This document shows, piece after piece, positions 7,542-15,715 of a stretch of 15,715 nt of DNA. Origin of the DNA: DASUAO01 sp046484625. GTDB lineage: Bacteria > Actinomycetota > Acidimicrobiia > IMCC26256 > PALSA-555. Positions within the stretch are counted from its first letter, which is position 1. Each line of letters opens with the position of its first letter. The translations under genes and the position numbers were made by a program. Below the pieces are notes generated by a model. The model was not told the DNA's origin, made no database searches, and saw nothing but the letters and a program-made list of their open reading frames with translations. Location: the NCBI GenBank assembly GCA_046484625.1, contig JAWOIO010000219.1, forward strand, positions 1-15,715, read 5' to 3'.

Positions 7542-8261
7542 GGCGAGGAGGCGGGACCTCAGGACGAGCAACCGCGGGATGCTCGCCGCCTCGGCGTACT
7601 CGGGAGCCTGCCCGAGGAACCCGGGTGCCGGCGGGGGCTCGTCCATGTGGTCGAGGACGAGGCCCACGGCCACCATCGCGTTCACGTATCGGTGCAACGG
7701 CCGGTGCATGAACGGAAGGCGCACGCCGGGCGCCATCTCCTCCATCCCGACGTCGTCGGGGAGGTACGGGCCGACCCGCCAGTACTGCTCCTCGAGGATG
7801 TGGTCGTCGATCCAACCGCTCCCGGGCGCCTGCAACAACGGATGGTTGAGGAACAGGACGAAGCGACCGCCGGGTCGCAGGACTCGGGCGACTTCCTCGA
7901 CCGCCGGCTCGAATGGGTCGAGGTGCTCGAGCGTGAGGCAGACGACGACGGCGTCGAAGGACGACGACGCGAACGGGACGAGCTCGGCGCGAGAGCGCAC
8001 GTAGTCGACTCCGCCGCCGCGGGCCGCGGCCATCTCGATCTGTCCGGTGGTGAGGTCGGCGCCGACGACCCACGGCGAGCCGGGGAGTGCCGCGGCCCGA
8101 CGCGCGAGCTGCCCCTCACCACATCCGAGGTCGAGGATGCGACGCGCCCCTGAGAGGTGCGCGTCCGCGAGGGGCAGGATCTGCTCCTCGTACTCGGGAT
8201 CGGCGCCGTCGGTGAAGTGCGTCTGCCACCATCCGGCGTGCGTGTCCCATTCCGTGGCCAC
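7539..8261 (-). CDS. Class I SAM-dependent methyltransferase
   Basis: The 240-residue protein has the fold signatures of the Methyltransf_11 group. Motif I is ILDLGCGEG (42-50) for S-adenosylmethionine, followed by the acidic end of strand 2 in VVGADLTTGQIEMA (about 65-78), motif II/III SFDAVVVCLTLEHL (101-114) and the VLRPGGRFVLF post-motif (127-137). There is no signal peptide or membrane segment. The substrate cannot be read from the sequence. The start is GTG 8261-8259, 10 nt after the uvrA stop, with no evident Shine-Dalgarno. It is therefore probably co-transcribed and perhaps translationally coupled with uvrA, which would place it under the same SOS control. Methylation of a lesion-related substrate is possible but is only a guess from the neighbourhood. 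Confidence 0.88.
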   Translation of the reverse strand: MATEWDTHAGWWQTHFTDGADPEYEEQILPLADAHLSGARRILDLGCGEGQLARRAAALPGSPWVVGADLTTGQIEMAAARGGGVDYVRSRAELVPFASSSFDAVVVCLTLEHLDPFEPAVEEVARVLRPGGRFVLFLNHPLLQAPGSGWIDDHILEEQYWRVGPYLPDDVGMEEMAPGVRLPFMHRPLHRYVNAMVAVGLVLDHMDEPPPAPGFLGQAPEYAEAASIPRLLVLRSRLLA

Positions 8262-8271
8262 GGACGGCGGA

Positions 8272-11232
<2,961 letters not shown>

Positions 11233-11238
11233 GGGGCC

Positions 11239-11244
11239 AGCGTA
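11239..11244 (-). promoter_or_regulatory. Possible -10 element for leaderless uvrA
   Basis: The complement reads TACGCT, a full match to TANNNT, separated by 6 nt (GGCCCC) from the GTG at 11232-11230. A transcript starting about 7 nt downstream would begin at or next to the start codon. The -35 position with a 17-nt spacer (11262-11267, complement GTTCGT) falls within the SOS box, so LexA binding would block polymerase. The hexamer is also flanked by inverted arms (GGGGCC 11233-11238, GGCCCC 11247-11252). Confidence 0.5.
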
Positions 11245-11260
11245 CCGGCCCCGGGCCACG

Positions 11261-11278
11261 GACGAACGCATGTTCGTC
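11261..11278. promoter_or_regulatory. LexA/SOS box upstream of uvrA
   Basis: GACGAACGCATGTTCGTC is a perfect palindrome with 7-nt arms (GACGAAC, GTTCGTC) around four bases. It contains the Gram-positive/actinobacterial SOS core GAAC-N4-GTTC in full. It begins directly after the uvrB stop and ends 28 nt before the uvrA GTG, over the expected -35. uvrA is a classic LexA target, which makes function likely. A short terminator hairpin for uvrB is the alternative, but there is no T-tract. lexA is not in this window. Confidence 0.75.
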
Positions 11279-13297
11279 TCACCCGACGGCGCGGAGCTCC
11301 CGCTTCAGCTCGGTGACCTCGTCGCGCAGGCGTGCCGCCTCCTCGAAGCGCAGCTCCTTGGCCGCCTCGTGCATCTCCTCCTGGAGGGACTGGATGAGCC
11401 GGCCGAGCTCCTCCGGTGGGACGCCGGCGAGGTCGAAGACCGCCGAGCGCGACGCGCCGCGTCCGCGACCTCGCGCGGCCGGGACCCCGTCGGCCTCCCG
11501 CGCCCGCACCATCGCCAGGATGTCGACGATGTTCTTGCGGATCGTCTGCGGGTCGATGCCGTGCTCGGCGTTGTACTCCAGCTGGGCCTTGCGCCGACGG
11601 TTCGTCTCCGAGAGCGCGTGGCGCATCGAGTCGGTGACGTTGTCCGCGTACATGATCACCTGACCCTCGACGTTGCGCGCCGCGCGACCCATCGTCTGGA
11701 TGAGCGACGTGGCCGACCGCAGGAACCCTTCCTTGTCGGCGTCGAGGATCGCCACCAGCGACACCTCGGGGAGGTCCAACCCCTCCCGCAGCAGGTTGAT
11801 GCCGACCAGGACGTCGAACTCCCCGAGTCGGAGCGACCGCAGGATCTCGACCCGCTCCAGCGTGTCGATCTCGCTGTGCAGGTACCGCACCTTGACCCCG
11901 AGCTCGAGGAGGTACTCGGTGAGATCCTCCGACATCTTCTTCGTGAGGGTGGTGACGAGGACGCGCTCCTCTCGTTCCTCGCGCGTGCGGATCTCGGCGA
12001 CGAGATCGTCGATCTGGCCCTTCGTCGGCCGCACGGTCACCTCGGGATCGACGAGACCGGTCGGGCGCACGATCTGCTCGACGACCCGGGTCGAGACCTC
12101 GAGCTCGTACGGGCTCGGCGTGGCCGACATGAAGACGATCTGGCGGACCTTGGCTTCGAACTCGCCGAACTTCAGTGGCCGGTTGTCCATCGCCGACGGC
12201 AGGCGGAACCCGTGTCCGACGAGCGTCTCCTTGCGCGATCGGTCGCCCTCGTACTGGCCGTGCAGCTGGGGCACGGTCACGTGCGACTCGTCGAGGACGA
12301 TCAGCGAGTCCTCGGGGAAGTAGTCGAGGAGGGTGTAGGGCATCTCCCCGGGGCGGCGGCCGTCGAGGTGCCGCGAGTAGTTCTCGATCCCGGAGCACAT
12401 CCCGACCTCGCGCAGCATCTCGAGGTCGTAGGTGGTCCGCATCCGGAGTCGCTGGGCCTCGAGCAGCTTCTCGCTGCGCTCGAGCTCGGCGAGCCGCTCC
12501 CCCAGCTCGACCTCGATGCCGGCGATCGCCCGCTGCATCCGTTCCTCGGAGGTGACGTAGTGCGAGGCCGGGAACAGCACGAGGCGGTCGAGCTCCTCCA
12601 CGACCTCGCCCGTGAGCGGGTCGACCGAGGTGATGCGCTCGACCTCGTCGCCGAACAGAGACAACCGGATCGCGCGCTCTTCGTATGACGGGTAGATCTC
12701 GATCGTGTCGCCGCGGACCCGGAACTTGTTCCGGGCGAAGTCGAAGTCGTTGCGGTCGTACTGGAGCTCGACGAGACGGGCGAGGATCGAGCGCTGCTCG
12801 CGCTCCTCCCCGCGGTCGAGGATCAGGCACTGGCGCTCGTACTCGTCGGGCGCACCCAGCCCGTAGATCGCCGAGACCGACGCGACGACGATGACGTCGC
12901 GTCGGCTCATGATCGCGCTGGTCGCCGAGTGCCGGAGTCGATCGATCTCGTCGTTGATCGACGAGTCCTTCTCGATGTACGTGTCGGTCGCGGGCAGGTA
13001 CGCCTCGGGCTGGTAGTAGTCGTAGTACGAGACGAAGTACTCGACCCGGTTCTTCGGGAAGAACTCGCGGAACTCACTCGCGAGCTGGGCCGCGAGGCTC
13101 TTGTTCGGGGCGAGCACGAGGGTCGGGCGCTGCGTGCGCGCGATCACGCCGGCGATCGTGAACGACTTCCCCGAGCCGGTGATGCCGAGCAGCGTCTGGG
13201 CCTTCTCCCCGGCGACGATGCCCTCGGAAAGCTGGTCGATCGCCTGAGGCTGATCGCCCGCGGGCGCGAACTCGGAGACCAGCTCGAACGGGGGCAC
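11279..13297 (-). CDS. uvrB: UvrABC excision nuclease subunit B
   Basis: UvrB is the helicase-like subunit that verifies damage and positions UvrC. The 672-residue protein has the normal length. Walker A is GITGSGKS (38-45), and the DNA-inserting beta-hairpin region is in YYDYYQPEAYLPATDTYIEK (about 91-110). A LDESH Walker B and GINLLREGLDLPEV with its nearby helicase motifs follow. The C-terminal UVR motif (about 630-672) contacts UvrC. The start is GTG 13297-13295; the ATG at 13305 is out of frame. No Shine-Dalgarno is seen, and a CACAAT hexamer lies 6 nt upstream. The gene follows coaE by 55 nt and precedes uvrA by 46 nt. Confidence 0.97.
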   Translation of the reverse strand: MPPFELVSEFAPAGDQPQAIDQLSEGIVAGEKAQTLLGITGSGKSFTIAGVIARTQRPTLVLAPNKSLAAQLASEFREFFPKNRVEYFVSYYDYYQPEAYLPATDTYIEKDSSINDEIDRLRHSATSAIMSRRDVIVVASVSAIYGLGAPDEYERQCLILDRGEEREQRSILARLVELQYDRNDFDFARNKFRVRGDTIEIYPSYEERAIRLSLFGDEVERITSVDPLTGEVVEELDRLVLFPASHYVTSEERMQRAIAGIEVELGERLAELERSEKLLEAQRLRMRTTYDLEMLREVGMCSGIENYSRHLDGRRPGEMPYTLLDYFPEDSLIVLDESHVTVPQLHGQYEGDRSRKETLVGHGFRLPSAMDNRPLKFGEFEAKVRQIVFMSATPSPYELEVSTRVVEQIVRPTGLVDPEVTVRPTKGQIDDLVAEIRTREEREERVLVTTLTKKMSEDLTEYLLELGVKVRYLHSEIDTLERVEILRSLRLGEFDVLVGINLLREGLDLPEVSLVAILDADKEGFLRSATSLIQTMGRAARNVEGQVIMYADNVTDSMRHALSETNRRRKAQLEYNAEHGIDPQTIRKNIVDILAMVRAREADGVPAARGRGRGASRSAVFDLAGVPPEELGRLIQSLQEEMHEAAKELRFEEAARLRDEVTELKRELRAVG

Positions 13298-13303
13298 CGT
13301 CCC

Positions 13304-13309
13304 ATTGTG
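13304..13309 (-). promoter_or_regulatory. Possible -10 element of leaderless uvrB
   Basis: The complement reads CACAAT, 6 nt (GGGACG) before the GTG at 13297-13295. Only the A at position 2 and T at position 6 agree with TANNNT. The spacing is the same as at uvrA and coaE, and there is no Shine-Dalgarno. No GAAC-N4-GTTC box is present here, so SOS control of uvrB is not supported by the sequence. Confidence 0.35.
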
Positions 13310-13310
13310 A

Positions 13311-13343
13311 CCGCCCGGTGTGACACCTGTGTCGGACGGGCGG
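13311..13343. other. Inverted repeat between coaE and uvrB
   Basis: Outer arms CCGCCCG (13311-13317) and CGGGCGG (13337-13343) enclose inner arms GACAC (13322-13326) and GTGTC (13329-13333). This gives two stacked helices with a small internal loop. The repeat fills most of the 55-nt space between the coaE stop and the uvrB start. It could be a T-tract-less terminator for coaE, or an operator for uvrB since it abuts the proposed -10. The sequence does not decide between these. Confidence 0.55.
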
Positions 13344-13352
13344 GGACGACGA

Positions 13353-13994
13353 CTACGCGGACTCCTCGTCGGGTGCCCTCCGACCGGCCTCGGCCTCGTC
13401 CCGGGCCGCCTCGAGGTCGGGCCACAGCGCCGCGACCTGGTGTTCCAGGGCGGCGAGGTCGCCGGAGTTGTCGATCACGTGGGTGGCCAGCGCTCGACGC
13501 TCCTCGTCGGAGGCCTGGGCTGCCATCCGGCGCTCCGCATCCTCCCGTGACACCCCGCGTCCCTCGAGCCGCGCCAGCCGGAGCTCCTCCGGGGCCTCCA
13601 CGACCAGGACGATCGGATAGCCCCGGCCCCGGGCCTGCTCCGACTCGGCGAGCAGCGGCACGTCGCACACGACGATCGCATCTGGGGGCGCAGCCTGCAT
13701 CCGGCGGAGGAACTCCTCGTTGATCGCCGGGTGGGTGATCGCCTCGAGGTCCTTGCGAGATTCCTCGTCGAGGAACGCGAGCGAGGCCAACGCCGGTCGG
13801 TCGAGCGTGCCGTCAGGGGCGAGCACGCCGTCCCCGAACCGCTCCACGAGCGCCGCGAGCGCGGGAGTGCCGGGTTCGACGACCTCGCGAGCAACCGCGT
13901 CGGCGTCGACCACGACGGCGCCGCGCTCCTCGAGCAGGCGCGCGACCGTCGACTTCCCCGATCCGATCCCGCCGGTGAGCCCCACGAGCAGCAC
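13353..13994 (-). CDS. coaE: Dephospho-CoA kinase
   Basis: CoaE phosphorylates the 3'-hydroxyl of the ribose in dephospho-CoA, the last step of coenzyme A synthesis. The 213-residue protein has the P-loop GGIGSGKST (8-16), then the family motif VVVDADAVAREVV (27-39) with the catalytic aspartate, ITHPAI in the CoA-binding lid area, and VVCDVPLLAES. The acidic C-terminal tail (about 20 residues) looks disordered. The start is GTG 13994-13992, with a TACGCT hexamer 6 nt upstream and no Shine-Dalgarno. The coaE-uvrB neighbourhood is common in actinobacteria. It is transcribed divergently from the pilin genes. Confidence 0.96.
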   Translation of the reverse strand: MLLVGLTGGIGSGKSTVARLLEERGAVVVDADAVAREVVEPGTPALAALVERFGDGVLAPDGTLDRPALASLAFLDEESRKDLEAITHPAINEEFLRRMQAAPPDAIVVCDVPLLAESEQARGRGYPIVLVVEAPEELRLARLEGRGVSREDAERRMAAQASDEERRALATHVIDNSGDLAALEHQVAALWPDLEAARDEAEAGRRAPDEESA

Positions 13995-14000
13995 GGGTCG

Positions 14001-14006
14001 AGCGTA
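14001..14006 (-). promoter_or_regulatory. Possible -10 element for leaderless coaE
   Basis: The complement reads TACGCT, identical to the hexamer before uvrA, and is separated by 6 nt (CGACCC) from the GTG at 13994-13992. There is no Shine-Dalgarno in the space between. No -35 match is visible. Confidence 0.5.
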
Positions 14007-14066
14007 GGCGAGCCGACCCCGAGCGGGACCGGGGGGTGAGCATGGTGCTGCCGCAAGCGTCTGCGC

Positions 14067-14094
14067 TCAAGGTCGCACCGGTGCGTGCCGATAG
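14067..14094 (+). promoter_or_regulatory. Sigma-28/WhiG-like promoter motif upstream of the pilin genes
   Basis: TCAA (14067-14070), 16 nt, then GCCGATAG (14087-14094) resembles the sigma-28 family consensus TAAA-N15-GCCGATAA (FliA, SigD, WhiG). It matches seven of eight bases in the -10 and three of four in the -35. Transcription would begin near 14101, giving a leader of about 38 nt with the AAAGGG Shine-Dalgarno at 14127-14132. No convincing TANNNT element is correctly placed for the housekeeping sigma factor. Confidence 0.4.
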
Positions 14095-14138
14095 ACGGTC
14101 GGGGCGAGTCCTGGGTGGCTCACGTGAAAGGGTGCCAC

Positions 14139-14333
14139 ATGAACCTCTTCGTGCTCCGGACCTGGCTCCAGGCCAAGTTCACCCACGACGAGCGTGGAGC
14201 GAACCTGGTGGAGTACATCCTCCTCGTCGCCCTCATCGCGCTCGCCGTCATCGCCGCCGTGGTCTTCCTGCGGGGCGAGGTCAGCAACAAGTTCAACGAG
14301 ACCGGCTCCAAGCTCAGCAGCAACGGCAACTGA
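14139..14333 (+). CDS. Flp-type (type IVb, Tad) prepilin, first copy
   Basis: The 64-residue protein is an Flp/Fap prepilin. A short basic leader (1-20, ending HDERG) precedes the processing motif G20|ANLVEY, with Glu at +5 and Tyr at +6 as required by the TadV-type peptidase. A single hydrophobic helix (YILLVALIALAVIAAVVFL, about 26-44) follows, then a short polar tail, so the mature pilin has 44 residues. It would be cut at the inner face of the membrane and assembled into thin adhesive Tad pili. The ATG at 14139 has AAAGGG 6 nt upstream. No tad secretion genes are in the window. The stop lies 6 nt before the second pilin ATG. Confidence 0.92.
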   Translation: MNLFVLRTWLQAKFTHDERGANLVEYILLVALIALAVIAAVVFLRGEVSNKFNETGSKLSSNGN

Positions 14334-14339
14334 TCCATC

Positions 14340-14561
14340 ATGAACCCGCTGCGCGGGCGGACCCGGCACTCCGCCGGGTCCGCCCACAGCGAGGGTCCGG
14401 CGCACGGATTCCGTGCGTGGGAGTCCGGTGCGAGCCTCGTCGAGTACGTGCTGCTCGTCGCTCTCATCGCCGTCGCCGTGATCGCGGCGATCTCCTTCTT
14501 CGGCGGCGAGGTCGACGCTCGCTTCGAGCACGTCGGCAGGACCGTCAGCTCCACCCCGTAG
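14340..14561 (+). CDS. Flp-type prepilin, second copy with long leader
   Basis: The 73-residue protein carries the processing motif G30|ASLVEY and the hydrophobic helix YVLLVALIAVAVIAAISFF (36-54), so its mature part has 43 residues and closely matches the first copy. Its 30-residue leader is longer and arginine-rich. There is no Shine-Dalgarno before the ATG at 14340, and no in-frame ATG, GTG or TTG exists between that ATG and the processing site. The start therefore has little alternative unless a rare codon is used. The leader coding region contains a perfect 13-bp stem-loop (14355-14385), which should lower its expression. It probably arose by tandem duplication and is likely the minor pilin. 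Confidence 0.85.
   Translation: MNPLRGRTRHSAGSAHSEGPAHGFRAWESGASLVEYVLLVALIAVAVIAAISFFGGEVDARFEHVGRTVSSTP
14355..14385 (+). other. Perfect 13-bp stem-loop between or within the pilin genes
   Basis: GGGCGGACCCGGC (14355-14367) and GCCGGGTCCGCCC (14373-14385) are exact reverse complements with a 5-nt ACTCC loop. The structure begins 21 nt after the first pilin's stop codon. It lies at codons 6-16 of the second. It lacks a T-tract but is stable enough to act as a partial terminator or as a 3' stabiliser of the first pilin's mRNA. Confidence 0.85.
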
Positions 14562-14587
14562 TCCCCGACCCCGGCTCGCCGGGGGAC
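14561..14587 (+). terminator. GC-rich terminator after the second pilin
   Basis: CCCCGGC (14569-14575) and GCCGGGG (14578-14584) form a stem, and outer GTCCCC (14561-14566) can pair with GGGGAC (14582-14587) as an alternative fold. The stem starts at the last base of the stop codon and lies between converging genes. It lacks a T-tract, as is common in high-GC actinobacteria. Confidence 0.65.
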
Positions 14588-14628
14588 GCGAACGGGGAAT
14601 CCGCAGGTTGGCTCGGGACGTCCGCCGA

Positions 14629-15715
14629 TCAGGCGAGGACGTCGGACCGTGCGAACGCGACGTGCGCCGGGTCCCGGTGCACGACTCGCCAACCGGAGGC
14701 GCGTCTGAGCAGTCCGGTGAGGACCCGACCCCGCCCCCACACCACGACCTCGACGTCGTGCCGGCGAAGAACCTGCTGCCAGCCCGGACTGCCCGCGTTC
14801 ACGATGGTGAAGTCGTCGAGCACGGGCTGCGGATACATGTCGAAGCGGTCGTCCATGAAGACCGGCTGCCGTTCCCCGAAGCGCAGCAGCACGTAACCCC
14901 CGTCGGCGTCGTCGGTCAGCAGCCTTCGCCCGAGCAGCCCCTGGGACTCCACCGCGTCCATGGCACGCACCGGATAGCCATCGAAGGCGAAGTCGGGCTC
15001 GGAGCTCGCCCGCGCGAGCAGCGCCCCACTCAGCAGCAGCACCACGACCAGGACTGCCGACACGAACCGGCGACCGGGCTGCCGGCGCTCGCGATCCGGA
15101 CCCTCGACCTCGAGGCTTCTCGCCAGCACCGGGAGCGCGACCAACGGCGCGATCGCGATGTTGCGCAGGGCCCAGAAGCCGAGTACCAGGAACGGCAGGG
15201 TCACGACGAGGTCACGCACCGAGACCCGCCGGGGCGCGGCGGCGACCACGACGGTGAAGATCAGCACCCACGCGAGGAAGACGATGCCCGACGCGCGATG
15301 GAAGTCGGGTGAGGACCACTCGACCACATCGCGCAACGCATCCCCTCGCGTCACGAGCTCGACCGGAAACGCCACCATCGACGCGCCGTAGGGGTTCAGG
15401 AAGCACACCACGAACGAGGCGGCCGCCGCGCCGACGATCCGACGCTCGCGCCCCCGCCACGGCGGAGCACCCTCGACCCATCGGCCCACCACGTGGAGCC
15501 CCAGATAGGCGAAGCCGAGCGCGAACGAGCCGTGGACGTTGACCCAGAGCCAGAAGACGACGACGAGGGCGGCGAGCTCATGGCGACCCACCCAGCTCGC
15601 AGGCACCTCGACGACCCAGATCACGACCAGCAGGAAGAGCACTCCGAAGACGAGGGGTCGCTCCGACCACAAGACGAACAGGGGGGCGAGCGCGGCGACG
15701 CTCAGCAGCGCCGCA
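14629..15715 (-). CDS. Multi-span integral membrane protein with GT-C-like architecture (5' end beyond window)
   Basis: The frame is open from the stop at 14629 to the window edge, giving 361 visible C-terminal residues. A TTG near 15672 is not a credible start because the open frame continues upstream. About seven to eight hydrophobic segments are visible, followed by a soluble C-terminal domain of roughly 130 residues. The membrane part contains WLWVNVHGSFALGF; a W-x-N-x-HG motif of this kind is typical of a family of large membrane proteins resembling GT-C glycosyltransferases. The C-terminal domain has VFMDDRFDMYPQPVLDDF and PGWQQVLRRHDVEVVVW, also usual in that family. The substrate is unknown; transfer of a lipid-linked sugar to cell-surface material is an inference. 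It converges on the pilin genes, so any link to pilus glycosylation rests on position only. Confidence 0.8.
   Translation of the reverse strand, partial: AALLSVAALAPLFVLWSERPLVFGVLFLLVVIWVVEVPASWVGRHELAALVVVFWLWVNVHGSFALGFAYLGLHVVGRWVEGAPPWRGRERRIVGAAAASFVVCFLNPYGASMVAFPVELVTRGDALRDVVEWSSPDFHRASGIVFLAWVLIFTVVVAAAPRRVSVRDLVVTLPFLVLGFWALRNIAIAPLVALPVLARSLEVEGPDRERRQPGRRFVSAVLVVVLLLSGALLARASSEPDFAFDGYPVRAMDAVESQGLLGRRLLTDDADGGYVLLRFGERQPVFMDDRFDMYPQPVLDDFTIVNAGSPGWQQVLRRHDVEVVVWGRGRVLTGLLRRASGWRVVHRDPAHVAFARSDVLA

Noticed and set aside
11233..11271. ATG at 11271 as the uvrA start
   Set aside because: It sits within the SOS palindrome and upstream of the probable -10; the added residues have no family match.

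Overview
The window is high-GC DNA with strong GC3 codon bias. Gene content and order point to an actinobacterium (Actinomycetota). The uvrC-rapZ-yvcK-gap-pgk-tpiA order is the classic actinobacterial arrangement, and the SOS box is of the GAAC-N4-GTTC type shared by Gram-positive bacteria. A member of Acidimicrobiia or a related deep lineage is my inference. It rests on the missing whiA, a lone nadA and a lysine/alanine-rich tail on UvrA, and cannot be proved from this window. Almost everything here is core genome; I found no new defence or mobile system. The unusual content lies in the control regions and in a small pilin pair.

Layout. Positions 1-6164 (minus strand) hold a tightly packed cluster, in transcription order uvrC, rapZ, yvcK, gap, pgk, tpiA (cut by the window edge). 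Its genes overlap or lie 11-30 nt apart, so it is probably one operon joining a DNA-repair nuclease, two conserved regulators of cell-envelope or carbon metabolism, and three consecutive enzymes of lower glycolysis. Positions 6165-6431 are a divergent control region. nadA (plus strand, 6432-7526) encodes quinolinate synthase and stands alone. It meets a class I methyltransferase gene (minus, 7539-8261) tail to tail.

Positions 7539-13994 form a second minus-strand series: coaE, uvrB, uvrA, methyltransferase. With uvrC nearby, all three subunits of the UvrABC excision nuclease lie within about 9 kb. A perfect 18-nt LexA-type palindrome sits between uvrB and uvrA and would control uvrA and the methyltransferase. 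coaE, uvrA, uvrB and uvrC all have a -10-like hexamer exactly 6 nt before the start codon and no Shine-Dalgarno, which suggests leaderless transcripts.

Positions 14067-14587 (plus strand) hold two tandem Flp-type (type IVb, Tad) prepilin genes. A sigma-28/WhiG-like promoter motif precedes the first, and a perfect 13-bp stem-loop lies inside the leader-peptide coding region of the second. A partial multi-span membrane protein gene (minus, 14629 to the window end) faces them. No stretch longer than 300 nt lacks a gene.
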